Source: Bordetella avium (GTDB taxonomy: Bacteria; Pseudomonadota; Gammaproteobacteria; Burkholderiales; Burkholderiaceae_B). Taken from it: a DNA stretch of 64,000 bases. The translations under genes and the position numbers were made by a program. The stretch spans positions 248,001-312,000 of the forward strand of contig NZ_CP139969.1 in the NCBI RefSeq assembly GCF_034424645.1. Reading direction: 5' to 3'. This document shows positions 8,109-18,335 of this stretch, piece by piece. Under the pieces are notes generated by a model. The model ran no database searches. It worked only from the letters and a program-made list of their open reading frames with translations, and was not told the origin of the DNA. Position 1 is the first letter of the stretch. Each line of letters starts with the position of its first letter.

Positions 8109-9566
8109 TCAGGCTGACAGCTTGGCCTTGAGCAGGTCGTTGACCTGCTGCGGGTTGGCTTTGCCCCGGGCGGCTTTCATGATCTGGCCGACCAGTGAGT
8201 TGAAGGCTTTTTCCTTGCCGGCGCGGTACTCGGCCACGATGGCGGGGTTGGCAGCCAGCACCTCGTCGATCATGGCGCTGATGGCGCCGGTGTCGCTGAT
8301 CTGCTTCAGGCCACGGGCCTCGATGATGGCGTCGGGCTCGCCACCGTTTTCACCCGCCCACATGGCGGCGAAAACGTCGCGTGCAATCTTGTTCGAGATC
8401 GTGCCGTCGATGATGCGGTTGATAAGCGCAGCGAGCTGAGCGGCCTGCACGGGCGTATCGGCGATGTCTTTCTCTTCGCGATTCAGGGTGGCGGTGACTT
8501 CGCCCATGATCCAGTTGGCAGCCAGCTTGGCCTGTCCAGCCGGCAGCGCCCGCGCCACGGCCTCGAAATAGGCGGCCAGCTTGCGGCTGATGGTCAATTG
8601 GGCTGCATCATAGGCCGGCAGGCCGAAATCGGCCTCGAAGCGGGCGCGCATTGCGCTGGGCAGCTCCGGCATGGTGGCGCGCACGGCCTCGACCCAATCC
8701 TGGCCGATCACCAGCGTGGGCAGATCGGGGTCGGGGAAATAGCGGTAATCGTGCGCGTCTTCCTTGCTGCGCATGCTGCGCGTTTCGTCTCGCTCGGCGT
8801 CGTACAGGCGGGTTTCCTGCACGACCTTGCCGCCGTCTTCGATCAGTTCGATCTGGCGGCGTACCTCGTACTGGATGGCGCGCTCAAGGAAACGGAAGGA
8901 GTTGACGTTCTTGATTTCGGCGCGGGTGCCGAATTCAACCTGGCCGCGCGGACGCACCGATACGTTGGCGTCGCAGCGGAATGAGCCTTCCTGCATATTG
9001 CCGTCGCAAATGCCCAGCCAGACAACCAGGCCGTGCAGCGCACGGGCATAGGCCACCGCCTCGGCGGCCGAGCGCATTTCGGGCTCGGTGACGATTTCCA
9101 GCAGCGGCGTGCCGGCCCGGTTCAGGTCGATGCCGCTGGCCGGCGCGCCGTTGGCCAGATGGAATTCATCGTGCAGCGACTTGCCGGCGTCTTCTTCGAG
9201 ATGCGCGCGGGTCAGGTTGATGGTCTTTTCTTCTTCGCCGACAAAGAAAGACAGCGTGCCGCCCACGACCACCGGCAGCTCATACTGGCTGATCTGGTAG
9301 CCCTTGGGCAGGTCGGGATAGAAGTAATTTTTACGAGCAAACACCGAGCGCGGCGCAATCTTGGCGCCGATGGCCAGGCCGAACAGGATCGCGCGTTCGG
9401 CCGCCCCACGGTTCATGACCGGCAGGCTGCCCGGCAGGGCCAGATCCACCTCGTTGGCCTGCGTGTTCGGCGCCGCGCCAAAGCGGGTGCTGCTACCCGA
9501 GAAAATCTTAGACTCGGTGGCGAGCTGGACGTGGGTTTCCAGCCCGATGACGATTTCCCATTCCAT
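8109..9566 (-). CDS. gatB: Asp-tRNA(Asn)/Glu-tRNA(Gln) amidotransferase subunit B
   Basis: A 485-aa subunit of the GatCAB complex, which amidates mischarged Glu-tRNA(Gln) and/or Asp-tRNA(Asn); GatB carries the kinase and tRNA-binding parts. The N-terminus [17 protein letters not shown] and the segment [18 protein letters not shown] are family signatures, and the C-terminal YqeY-like tail is present. The ATG at 9566 is chosen on this N-terminus; the frame is open further upstream only because it overlaps gatA. It is the last gene of gatC-gatA-gatB, two bases after gatA. Confidence 0.97.
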   Translation of the reverse strand: MEWEIVIGLETHVQLATESKIFSGSSTRFGAAPNTQANEVDLALPGSLPVMNRGAAERAILFGLAIGAKIAPRSVFARKNYFYPDLPKGYQISQYELPVVVGGTLSFFVGEEEKTINLTRAHLEEDAGKSLHDEFHLANGAPASGIDLNRAGTPLLEIVTEPEMRSAAEAVAYARALHGLVVWLGICDGNMQEGSFRCDANVSVRPRGQVEFGTRAEIKNVNSFRFLERAIQYEVRRQIELIEDGGKVVQETRLYDAERDETRSMRSKEDAHDYRYFPDPDLPTLVIGQDWVEAVRATMPELPSAMRARFEADFGLPAYDAAQLTISRKLAAYFEAVARALPAGQAKLAANWIMGEVTATLNREEKDIADTPVQAAQLAALINRIIDGTISNKIARDVFAAMWAGENGGEPDAIIEARGLKQISDTGAISAMIDEVLAANPAIVAEYRAGKEKAFNSLVGQIMKAARGKANPQQVNDLLKAKLSA

Positions 9567-9568
9567 GG

Positions 9569-11101
9569 TCAGGCGTCCTGCGTTGCCGGCGTGCGTTGAT
9601 GCCAGTCGGTTACTTGTTGATAGCGGTCGGCGATGGCCAGCAAACGGCCTTCGTCGAAGTAGTTGCCAATGATTTGCAGCCCGACCGGCCGGCCGGCGGC
9701 GCCAAAGCCGCAGGGCACGGACATCGCGGGCAGGCCCGCCAGGCTCACGCCCAGTGTGTAGACGTCGGCCAGCCAGTCGGCAGTCGGATCGTCGCGGTTC
9801 TCGCCGATATTCTTGGCCACGCTCGGGGCCACCGGGCCCATGATGACGTCGCACTGGCCGGCGAAGGCGCGCTGGAAGTCCTGGGCGATCAGGCGGCGCA
9901 GGCGTTGGGCTTGCAGATAATAGGCGTCGTAATAGCCGTGCGACAGCACGTAGGCGCCGATCAGGATGCGGCGCTTGACCTCGTCGCCAAAGCCCTCGGC
10001 GCGGGAACGGCTGATCATCTCGTTCAGGTCGCTGTACTCGGCGGCGCGGTGGCCGTAGCGCACCCCATCGAAGCGGGCCAGGTTGCTGGAGGCTTCGGCC
10101 GGGGCAATGACGTAATAGGCCGGAATGGCCAGCTCGGTGCGCGGCAGGGAAATCGCTACGCGTTCCGCGCCCAGCGCTTCGAACTGACGCAGGGCGGCTT
10201 CGACGGCGGCGGCGACGTCGGGCGTGAGGCCCGCACCGAAGAATTCCGCGGGCACACCGATGCGCAGGCCCTTGAGGGGCTGGCTGCCGGCAGCCTGATA
10301 GCCGTTCTGTGCGGCATCAAAGGCCGCGCGAATGCGGCCCGGCGCGTTGGCGGCGTCATCGCAGCGCTCCAGGCTGGTGGCGTCACGTGGGTCGAAGCCG
10401 CTCATGACGTCGAGCAGTTCGAGCAAGTCGCGGCTGCTGGGCGCCAGCGGGCCGGCCTGATCCAGGCTGGAGCCGAAGGCGATCATGCCGTAGCGAGACA
10501 CGGTGCCGTAGGTCGGCTTGATGCCGCTCACGCCGCACAGCGCGGCCGGCTGGCGCACCGAACCGCCGGTGTCGGTGCCGGTGGCGCCGGCCACCAGGCG
10601 GGCGGCGACGGCCGCAGCCGAACCGCCCGAGGAGCCGCCCGGCACGGCGGCCAGATCCCAGGGATTGCGGGCCGGTCCAAAGGCGGAGTTTTCATTGCCC
10701 GAACCCATTGCGAATTCGTCGCAGTTCAGCTTGCCCAGCGAGACCGCGCCGGCGGCCTGCAGACGTTCGACCACGGTGGCGTCAAAGGGGCTCAGGTAGT
10801 CGCGCAACATCTTGCTGCCTGCCGTGCTGCGCCAGCCGCGCGTCACAAAGGCGTCTTTGTGGGCGATAGGGATGCCGGCCAGGGGCCCGGCGGTGCCGGC
10901 GGCCAGCGCGGCGTCTGCGGCACGGGCTTGGACCAGCGTGAGCTCGGGATCGATGTGCAGAAAGGCGTTCAGTCCGGCGGCGGCCTGTGCGGCGGCCAGA
11001 CCGCTTTCGGCCAGTTCGACCGCGCTCACGCGGCGTTCGGCCAGGGCGGCGCGCAGGCCGGCGATATCGCCGAATTCAGTGTGCAATGCAGATTGGCTCA
11101 T
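9569..11101 (-). CDS. gatA: Asp-tRNA(Asn)/Glu-tRNA(Gln) amidotransferase subunit A
   Basis: A 510-aa amidase-signature enzyme, the glutaminase subunit of GatCAB that releases ammonia for transamidation. The Ser-cisSer-Lys triad region is visible: the Lys in [12 protein letters not shown], the Gly/Ser-rich [13 protein letters not shown], and the nucleophile segment [12 protein letters not shown]. It lies three bases after gatC and two before gatB, so the three are cotranscribed and coupled. Confidence 0.97.
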   Translation of the reverse strand: MSQSALHTEFGDIAGLRAALAERRVSAVELAESGLAAAQAAAGLNAFLHIDPELTLVQARAADAALAAGTAGPLAGIPIAHKDAFVTRGWRSTAGSKMLRDYLSPFDATVVERLQAAGAVSLGKLNCDEFAMGSGNENSAFGPARNPWDLAAVPGGSSGGSAAAVAARLVAGATGTDTGGSVRQPAALCGVSGIKPTYGTVSRYGMIAFGSSLDQAGPLAPSSRDLLELLDVMSGFDPRDATSLERCDDAANAPGRIRAAFDAAQNGYQAAGSQPLKGLRIGVPAEFFGAGLTPDVAAAVEAALRQFEALGAERVAISLPRTELAIPAYYVIAPAEASSNLARFDGVRYGHRAAEYSDLNEMISRSRAEGFGDEVKRRILIGAYVLSHGYYDAYYLQAQRLRRLIAQDFQRAFAGQCDVIMGPVAPSVAKNIGENRDDPTADWLADVYTLGVSLAGLPAMSVPCGFGAAGRPVGLQIIGNYFDEGRLLAIADRYQQVTDWHQRTPATQDA

Positions 11102-11104
11102 GGC

Positions 11105-11413
11105 TTACTCGATGACCTTGGGAACCAGGAACAGACCGGCGCTTTGCTCGGGGGCGTTAGCCAGCAATTCGGCGCGGCGTTCGGCCGAGGCGGTCTCGGT
11201 GACAGCATCCTGGCGCAAGCGCAGCGGGATGTCTTCGTGCGCCGACAGGGGATGGGCCAGGGGTTCCACACCCTGCGTGTCGACAGCCTGCAGACGTTCG
11301 ATCAGGTGCAGAATGCCATTGAGTTCATCCTGCGCCCGGCTTTGCTGCTCAGGGGTCAGTTCGATTCGGGCCAGGCGGGCGATCCGGGCCACATCTTGTT
11401 GATTCAGCGCCAT
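11105..11413 (-). CDS. gatC: Asp-tRNA(Asn)/Glu-tRNA(Gln) amidotransferase subunit C
   Basis: A 102-aa small subunit that wraps around GatA and stabilises the GatCAB complex. The N-terminus ALNQQDVARIARLARIELTP is the classic GatC opening, and the middle has the usual IERLQAVDTQGVEPLAHP segment. It is the first gene of the operon and is divergent from mreB across 227 bp. No strong ribosome-binding site is seen before the ATG. Confidence 0.94.
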   Translation of the reverse strand: MALNQQDVARIARLARIELTPEQQSRAQDELNGILHLIERLQAVDTQGVEPLAHPLSAHEDIPLRLRQDAVTETASAERRAELLANAPEQSAGLFLVPKVIE

Positions 11414-11509
11414 GGGTTTGGATTGATCAGAAAACAGGGAGGTAGCGGGCGAAGGAGACTAGGCGGTTTACCTAGGAGAAACCCGTTACAAAGCTTGAAT
11501 AGCTGCGAT

Positions 11510-11538
11510 TTGTACGCTATTTCCAAGGAAATTATAAG
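11510..11538 (+). promoter_or_regulatory. Candidate sigma-70 promoter of the mreBCD-mrdA-rodA operon
   Basis: TTGTAC (11510-11515), a 17-bp spacer, then TATAAG (11533-11538). The -10 is close to consensus, the -35 only half. It leaves a leader of roughly 95 nt before mreB. Confidence 0.45.
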
Positions 11539-11634
11539 TTATGATTCACGGTTTAATCGCTACGGTCAGATGCCGCGATGGTGTAGCTTCGGCGTCTGAG
11601 ACCGCAGCTCGACCTAATTCCTGAACCTAGCTGA

Positions 11635-12684
<1,050 letters not shown>

Positions 12685-12768
12685 GCTGGACCGTCCGGTC
12701 CTTGGAACGCCCGCGCGCGTTCCGGGGCGGCCTCACGGCAACGGGCAGACAAGCCCGAGCTGAGATTC

Positions 12769-13653
12769 ATGCAACGACAAGGCACTCCACCGCTGTTCAG
12801 GCGCGGCCCGCCGGCCGAAGTGCGGCTGGTCATCCTGGTCGCGCTGGCCTTGGCACTGATCGTCGTCGATTCCCAATTGCGCATTCTGGAGCCGGTGCGC
12901 CGCGCCGTATCGGTGGCGCTCTATCCCTTCCAGCGCGCCGTCATGGCGCCGCGCGACCTCGTGCAGCAGGTCGACGAGTGGATCAATGCCGCCAATTTGG
13001 TACGTTCTGAAAACGAGGCTTTGCAGCGTCAGCGCATCGAGTTGTCTCAGGTGGCCACGCATGCGGTGCAACTGGCCGCCGAGAACGCGCAGCTGCGGCG
13101 TTTGCTAGGCGTGACCGACACGGTCGGTCAACCGGCAACCGTGGTGGAAGTGCTCTACGAGCCGCCCAACGCCTTTCATCCGCGTCTTGTTTTCAACAAG
13201 GGCAGCAAGGCCGGCATCGCGCCGGGCATGCCGGTTATTGACGAAGGCGGCGTGGTGGGCCAGATCGTGCGCGTCACCCCCATGACGGCCGAAGCCGCAA
13301 TGGTGACCGATGAGCGGGTTTCCATTCCCGTGCAGGTGCTACGCAACGGACTTCGTCTGATTGCCTTCGGGGGCCACACACCGGGCACGATCGACGTGCG
13401 CTATTTGGCGGCTAACGCCGATATCAAGCCCGGTGATACCATCGTGACTTCTGGTGTAGGCGGCCTGTTTCCTGCCGGTCTGCCCGTGGCCAAGATAAGC
13501 TCGGTCGAGCGTGATACGGCTTCAGGTTTCGCGCGCGCGATTGCCGAGCCTTTGGCCCATCCTGAGCGCTACCGTCATTTCCTGGTCTTGCAGGTTGACG
13601 TCGCGAAGGCCGAAGCCAATCAAGAGGAGGCCGATGGTGGCACCACGCAATAA
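12769..13653 (+). CDS. mreC: Rod shape-determining protein MreC
   Basis: A 294-aa inner-membrane protein with one N-terminal transmembrane segment (LVILVALALALIVVDSQL), a coiled coil around residues 75-115, and a periplasmic beta-barrel region with VFNKGSKAGIAPGMPVI. It links MreB filaments to PBP2 in the elongasome. Start at 12769 places the membrane segment near residue 20. The 3' end overlaps mreD by 20 bases, keeping the operon coupled. Confidence 0.95.
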   Translation: MQRQGTPPLFRRGPPAEVRLVILVALALALIVVDSQLRILEPVRRAVSVALYPFQRAVMAPRDLVQQVDEWINAANLVRSENEALQRQRIELSQVATHAVQLAAENAQLRRLLGVTDTVGQPATVVEVLYEPPNAFHPRLVFNKGSKAGIAPGMPVIDEGGVVGQIVRVTPMTAEAAMVTDERVSIPVQVLRNGLRLIAFGGHTPGTIDVRYLAANADIKPGDTIVTSGVGGLFPAGLPVAKISSVERDTASGFARAIAEPLAHPERYRHFLVLQVDVAKAEANQEEADGGTTQ

Positions 13654-14194
13654 TGCCGCTCAACGTCGCCTTGGTACGCCCAGCAATGTGCATCCCGAAC
13701 GGTTGATGCGTCCGGCGCGTGGGTTCTTTGTCTGGGGAACCCTGCTGCTGGTCTGGTTGTTGTCGCTCTTGCCCTGGCGGCAATGGCCGGCTTCGCCGGA
13801 TATCCTGCTGTTGGTCATTGCTTTCTGGAGCGCCTACGAACCGCGCCGCGTCGGCATGTTCACCGCTTTCATTTTCGGCCTGCTTCTGGATGTCCACGAC
13901 GCCAGTCTGCTGGGCGGGCATGCCCTGACCTTCACGCTGGTCGCCTATGGCGCGCTGGCGCTGCATCGCCGCCTGCAACGCTTCGATCTCTGGAGCCAGG
14001 CCATGCATATGTTGCCGGTGTTTTTCCTATCCCAATTGCTGACCCAGATCATCATGGCTTGGCTGGCCGGCCGGTGGGCAGGTTGGGACTGGGCTTATGG
14101 CGTATTGCTGACGACCGCGTTATGGCCGGTTTTCGGCTGGGTATTGCAATTGCCGCAACGCCTGCATGACGACGTCGAGTCTTCTGCGAGCTGA
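13634..14194 (+). CDS. mreD: Rod shape-determining protein MreD
   Basis: A 186-aa integral membrane protein with about five hydrophobic helices, part of the elongasome with MreC and RodA. The start at 13634 is preceded by AAGAGGAGG at 13622-13630, a strong ribosome-binding site inside the end of mreC; longer frames upstream merely overlap mreC. The motif LLLDVHDASLLGGHAL in the middle matches MreD. mrdA follows after five bases. Confidence 0.92.
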   Translation: MVAPRNNAAQRRLGTPSNVHPERLMRPARGFFVWGTLLLVWLLSLLPWRQWPASPDILLLVIAFWSAYEPRRVGMFTAFIFGLLLDVHDASLLGGHALTFTLVAYGALALHRRLQRFDLWSQAMHMLPVFFLSQLLTQIIMAWLAGRWAGWDWAYGVLLTTALWPVFGWVLQLPQRLHDDVESSAS

Positions 14195-14199
14195 ACAGC

Positions 14200-16104
14200 G
14201 TGCCCATGTTCGAGTTCAAAAAGACCAGTCAGCAACAGAAGCAGCGCTTCCGTTTGCGTGCCTGGGTGGGCGGTCTGTTTGCCTTGGCCTGCTTTGGCGT
14301 GCTGATCGGCCGCTTTTGGTATTTGCAGGTCGATCGCTACGAAGGTTTTTCCGAGCGCGCCGATCGCAACCGCATTGCGGTGCAGCCGATTCCGCCGCGC
14401 CGGGGCGAGGTGCTGGACCGTAATGGTGTGGTGTTGGCGCGCAATTATCGTACCTATACCCTCGAAGTCGTGCCCGCACGCGCCGGTCCGGTTGATGAGT
14501 TGTTCGCCCGCCTCACCCCGGTTGTCTATATCAGTCCTGCCGACCAGCGCCGTTTCAAGCGCCGTGTGTCTGAGTCCGGCCGTTATGCCAATCTGGTCCT
14601 GCGTAACAACCTCAATGAAACCGAGGCGGCCTGGTTTTCCGCCCATGCCTTCGAGTTTCCGGGTGTCGAGCTGCGCGCGCGCTGGGTGCGCGAGTATCCC
14701 CAGGGAGAGGCGGCGGCCCATGTGGTCGGCTATATCGGCCGCATTGCCGAAAATGATCTCGAAGACCTCGAAAAGAGCGGGCAACTGGGTAATTACCGTG
14801 GCACCGATGTGATCGGCAAGAAAGGCATCGAGAAAACCTGGGAGCAGGCCCTGCATGGCCGCACCGGTCTGGAAGAGGTCGAGGTCACGGCCGGCGGGCG
14901 TCCGGTGCGCACGCTGCGGCGCATCGATCCCGTGCCGGGTTCCGACATCATGCTGTCCATCGATCTGGGCCTACAGCGTGTGGCTGAAAAGGCTTTTGAG
15001 GGCCACCGTGGCGCCCTCGTCGCGCTGGACCCGGATACCGGCGAAGTGTTGGCCTTCGTCTCGCAACCGTCTTTCGATCCGAATCTGTTCGTTGATGGCA
15101 TCGATGTCGAGAACTGGCGCCGCCTGAACGAATCCCCCGACCATCCGCTGATCAACCGGCCCCTGTCGGGCACTTATCCGATCGGCTCCACCTACAAACC
15201 GTTTGTCGGTCTGGCTGCATTGGAGTTGGGCAAGCGCCGCGCAACCGACCGTCTGCCTGACCCGGGCTATTACGAGTTCGGCGGGCAGAAATTCCGCAAT
15301 GCCGGCGGTGCGGTCTTTGGCATGACGGACATGCACCGCGCGATCGTCGTCTCTTCCGATACCTATTTTTATTCTCTAGGCCCTGAAATCGGTGTGAATG
15401 CCCTGCATGATTTTTCCAAGCAGTTCGGCTTTGGCCAGATCACAGGTATCGATCTTGAAGGCGAGCGTGCGGGCGTGCTGCCGTCCACCGACTGGAAGCG
15501 GCGGGCCTATAAAGACCGCGAGCGTCAGCGCTGGTATGCGGGTGAAACCATTTCGGTCGCCGTAGGTCAGGGGTATAACGCGTTCACGCTGTTGCAGTTG
15601 GCTCAGGGTACCTCCACGCTGGCCAACAATGGTCTGTACCGGCGCCCGCATCTGGTTCATGCGGTGCGCGATTCGCGCACTGGCGAGCTGACGGCCACCC
15701 CTTCGACACCGGATTACCGTATCCCCTTGAAGCAGGCCAACATCGACGTCATCAAGAGCGCCATGGCCGATGTGGTCCGGTCGGGCACGGCGCGCCGCGC
15801 CTTCGCCAACACCGCTTATCAGGCCGCGGGCAAGACAGGGACCGCCCAGGTGTTCAGCCTGCGTGGCGGACAGTACCGTGCGGCGGCCCTGGATGAGCGT
15901 CTGCGCGACCATGCCTTGTTCATGGGTTTTGCGCCCGTCGAACATCCGCGTATTGCGGTAGCCCTCATCGTCGAGAATGCCGGTTGGGGCGCGAGTGTGG
16001 CCGCGCCCATAGCGCGAGAGGTGTTCGATTATTGGCTGACTCCCAAGCGGGAGGACAAGATCGTGCGTCCTCAGCAGGTGGCGGCCGGGGAGAAGGCGCA
16101 ATGA
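14200..16104 (+). CDS. mrdA: Penicillin-binding protein 2 (elongation transpeptidase)
   Basis: A 634-aa class B PBP with one N-terminal membrane anchor (about residues 24-43), the pedestal/dimerisation domain including RNRIAVQPIPPRRGEVLDRN, and a C-terminal transpeptidase domain. Active-site motifs are GSTYKPF (SxxK), SSD for the second motif in VSSDTYFYSLG, and KTGTAQ. It crosslinks lateral-wall peptidoglycan with RodA. The start is GTG 14200 or ATG 14206, two residues apart. The stop overlaps rodA (ATGA). Confidence 0.96.
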   Translation: MPMFEFKKTSQQQKQRFRLRAWVGGLFALACFGVLIGRFWYLQVDRYEGFSERADRNRIAVQPIPPRRGEVLDRNGVVLARNYRTYTLEVVPARAGPVDELFARLTPVVYISPADQRRFKRRVSESGRYANLVLRNNLNETEAAWFSAHAFEFPGVELRARWVREYPQGEAAAHVVGYIGRIAENDLEDLEKSGQLGNYRGTDVIGKKGIEKTWEQALHGRTGLEEVEVTAGGRPVRTLRRIDPVPGSDIMLSIDLGLQRVAEKAFEGHRGALVALDPDTGEVLAFVSQPSFDPNLFVDGIDVENWRRLNESPDHPLINRPLSGTYPIGSTYKPFVGLAALELGKRRATDRLPDPGYYEFGGQKFRNAGGAVFGMTDMHRAIVVSSDTYFYSLGPEIGVNALHDFSKQFGFGQITGIDLEGERAGVLPSTDWKRRAYKDRERQRWYAGETISVAVGQGYNAFTLLQLAQGTSTLANNGLYRRPHLVHAVRDSRTGELTATPSTPDYRIPLKQANIDVIKSAMADVVRSGTARRAFANTAYQAAGKTGTAQVFSLRGGQYRAAALDERLRDHALFMGFAPVEHPRIAVALIVENAGWGASVAAPIAREVFDYWLTPKREDKIVRPQQVAAGEKAQ

Positions 16105-17237
16105 AGCGCATCGGCTTGGTGTTGCTGCGCGTATTCACCGCCTTTGACTGGCCCTTGCTGCTCGTGCTGGTGCTTTTCGCCGCCTTGGGCCTGACGGTCA
16201 TGCATTCGGCCGTGGGCAGCACGGACTGGCGTTTCGCCGAGCAGGCCCGCAATTTCACCATCGCCTTCTTCGCCATGTGGATTGTGGCGCTGGTGTCGCC
16301 GCAAACCCTCATGAAGCTGGCCTTGCCTTTTTACATTCTGGGCGTTGTGCTGCTTTTGGGCGTGGAGTTCGTCGGTGAAACCAGCAAGGGCGCCACGCGT
16401 TGGCTGAATCTCGGTTTCACCCGCATTCAGCCTTCGGAGATGATGAAGATCGCCGTGCCCATGATGCTGGCCTGGTATTTCCAGCGCCATGAAGGGCAGG
16501 TGCGTGTGCGTGATTTTCTGGTGGCCGTGCTGATGCTGGGTCTGCCATTTGGTCTAATTGTGCTTCAGCCCGATTTGGGTACAGCGCTGCTGGTTTTTGG
16601 CGCGGGCTTTTTCGTCATCTATTTCGCCGGCCTGTCATTCAAGCTGTTGATTCCCGCAGTGCTGATCGGTGTTATCGGCATCGGCACACTGGTCTATTAC
16701 GAAGACCAATTGTGTGAGCCTGATGTTGACTGGGTCGTGCTGCATGACTACCAGAAGCATCGGGTCTGCACCTTGCTCAATCCTAGCTCCGACCCTTTGG
16801 GCAAGGGCTTTCACACCATTCAGTCCATGATTGCAGTGGGTTCCGGTGGACTCTATGGCAAGGGTTATATGCAGGGAACGCAAACCCATCTGGACTTTAT
16901 CCCCGAACGCACCACGGACTTTATTTTCGCCGTCTATGCCGAGGAATTCGGCCTGTATGGAGGGGTGGCCTTGCTGGTGCTATATGGCCTGCTGATCGCC
17001 CGCGGCCTGGCGATCGCATCACGCAGCGTCTCGCAGTTCGGCCGTCTGCTGGCCGGCTCTATGACCATGATGATGTTCATCTATGTCTTCGTGAACGTGG
17101 GCATGGTGACGGGCATTCTGCCGGTGGTGGGTGTGCCCTTGCCCTTTATGAGCTATGGCGGTACGGCCTTGCTCACGATGGGCGTGGCCTTCGGCATCAT
17201 GATGAGCATCAGCCGCGCCAAGCCCGTCAAGGCCTAG
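16101..17237 (+). CDS. rodA: Rod shape-determining peptidoglycan polymerase RodA
   Basis: A 378-aa SEDS-family glycosyltransferase with about ten membrane helices, the polymerase partner of PBP2. Landmarks include QPSEMMKIAVPMMLAW, the essential Asp region LQPDLGTALLVF, FIPERTTDFIFAVYAEEFG and the C-terminal GVPLPFMSYGGTALL. The ATG at 16101 overlaps the mrdA stop. An open frame further upstream only overlaps mrdA. It ends the operon just before a strong hairpin. Confidence 0.97.
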   Translation: MKRIGLVLLRVFTAFDWPLLLVLVLFAALGLTVMHSAVGSTDWRFAEQARNFTIAFFAMWIVALVSPQTLMKLALPFYILGVVLLLGVEFVGETSKGATRWLNLGFTRIQPSEMMKIAVPMMLAWYFQRHEGQVRVRDFLVAVLMLGLPFGLIVLQPDLGTALLVFGAGFFVIYFAGLSFKLLIPAVLIGVIGIGTLVYYEDQLCEPDVDWVVLHDYQKHRVCTLLNPSSDPLGKGFHTIQSMIAVGSGGLYGKGYMQGTQTHLDFIPERTTDFIFAVYAEEFGLYGGVALLVLYGLLIARGLAIASRSVSQFGRLLAGSMTMMMFIYVFVNVGMVTGILPVVGVPLPFMSYGGTALLTMGVAFGIMMSISRAKPVKA

Positions 17238-17282
17238 GCGGGCGCCGTCAGGCGCCCGCCCGGTCTGGCGGCTTAAGCCGCC
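17238..17282. terminator. Two strong inverted repeats between rodA and the convergent dehydrogenase gene
   Basis: GCGGGCGCC, loop GTCA, GGCGCCCGC (17238-17259) starts immediately after the rodA stop. It is followed by the perfect 16-bp palindrome GGCGGCTTAAGCCGCC (17267-17282), which contains the stop codon of the minus-strand gene. Neither has a T-run, so termination is likely but not of the textbook type. Confidence 0.5.
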
Positions 17283-18325
17283 GCTGGCGCAGAGACGCCC
17301 AGCTCCTGGCCCAGTTCAGCCAGCTTGTGCCAAATGGCGGGCGCGAAACTGATGGCATCGCCATTGCGTGCGCGGTTGGCCGCTTCGTACTCGCCTGGAT
17401 ACTGCACACCGTCTACGCCAGGTTGCGGCGGGCAATCATGGAGGTAGTCGATAAAGGCGGCGACCTCATGGCTGCGCCAACTGGCGTTGAAGTCCACCTG
17501 CGGATCAAGGAGCACGGCGAACATATTATTGGTCGCCACACCCTGACGCGGGTTTTCCGGCTGGATGGTTCCGCCACCGGACAGCACACCCGCCAGCAGT
17601 TCGGCCACCACCCCCATCGCATACCCCTTATGCCCGCCGAAAGGTAGCAGCGCGCCCGGCGGATTGGTGAATAGCGCATTGGGGTCGGTAGTCGGATTGC
17701 CTTCGGCGTCGATCAGCGACCCGGGAGGCGCCTGCTCTCCATTCGTCGCCAGCACGCGAGCCTTGTTGACGGCGATGGAGCTGGTGGCAATGTCCACGAC
17801 AAGAGGCGGGCGGCCGCCCGGCAGCGGACCCGCAAAGCACAGCGGATTCGTGGTCAGGCAGGCGCGCGCGCCGCCGAACGGGGCGACGGTGGGAGCGCGA
17901 TTGATCACATTGGTGAAGGCCAGCAGGATGAAACCGGCGCTGGCGGCCATCTCGCCGTAGTAACCCATGCGGCCCAGGTGGTGGCTGCGGCGCAGCGTCA
18001 GGACGCATGAGCCCTGCTGAGTGGTGCGTTCGATGGCGGCCTGCACCGCCATCTTGCCGACGTGTTGCCCAAAGCCGTTGTTGCCGTCGTAGGCGAGAAA
18101 ACCGCCGTTGTCGGTCAGTAGTTGCAGGCGGCCGTCAGCTTGCAGAAAGCCTTCTTTGAGTACGCGGGCGTAATTGGGAAGGATGGACAGGCCGTGGCTG
18201 GTGTAACCCACCCGGTCGGACTCGACCAGGTGTTCGGCGACGTCGAAAGCGATGTCTTGCGGCACGCCCTGCGCGACGAGCAGGGCTTCGCCGTAGGCGA
18301 TGGCGTCGGGAATGGCGATTTTCAT
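17273..18325 (-). CDS. Ldh2/malate dehydrogenase-family NAD(P) oxidoreductase
   Basis: A 350-aa member of the family that includes YlbC/YiaK, ureidoglycolate, sulfolactate and malate dehydrogenases, which do not use a Rossmann fold. Visible markers are RVGYTSHGLSILP near residue 40, LRRSHHLGRMGYY with the catalytic His, ACLTTNPLCFAGP, and the C-terminal LPFGGHKGYAMGVVAELLAG. It starts ten bases after the transporter gene, so the two form an operon: import of a 2-hydroxy-dicarboxylate and its oxidation is a reasonable inference, but the substrate is unknown. Confidence 0.85.
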   Translation of the reverse strand: MKIAIPDAIAYGEALLVAQGVPQDIAFDVAEHLVESDRVGYTSHGLSILPNYARVLKEGFLQADGRLQLLTDNGGFLAYDGNNGFGQHVGKMAVQAAIERTTQQGSCVLTLRRSHHLGRMGYYGEMAASAGFILLAFTNVINRAPTVAPFGGARACLTTNPLCFAGPLPGGRPPLVVDIATSSIAVNKARVLATNGEQAPPGSLIDAEGNPTTDPNALFTNPPGALLPFGGHKGYAMGVVAELLAGVLSGGGTIQPENPRQGVATNNMFAVLLDPQVDFNASWRSHEVAAFIDYLHDCPPQPGVDGVQYPGEYEAANRARNGDAISFAPAIWHKLAELGQELGVSAPAAA

Positions 18326-18335
18326 GGGCGGCTCC

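Noticed and set aside
9596..11599. A 667-codon plus-strand frame opposite gatA-gatC
   Set aside because: Antisense to two certain genes; the low-complexity Gly/Ala/Gln product is typical of GC-rich shadow frames.
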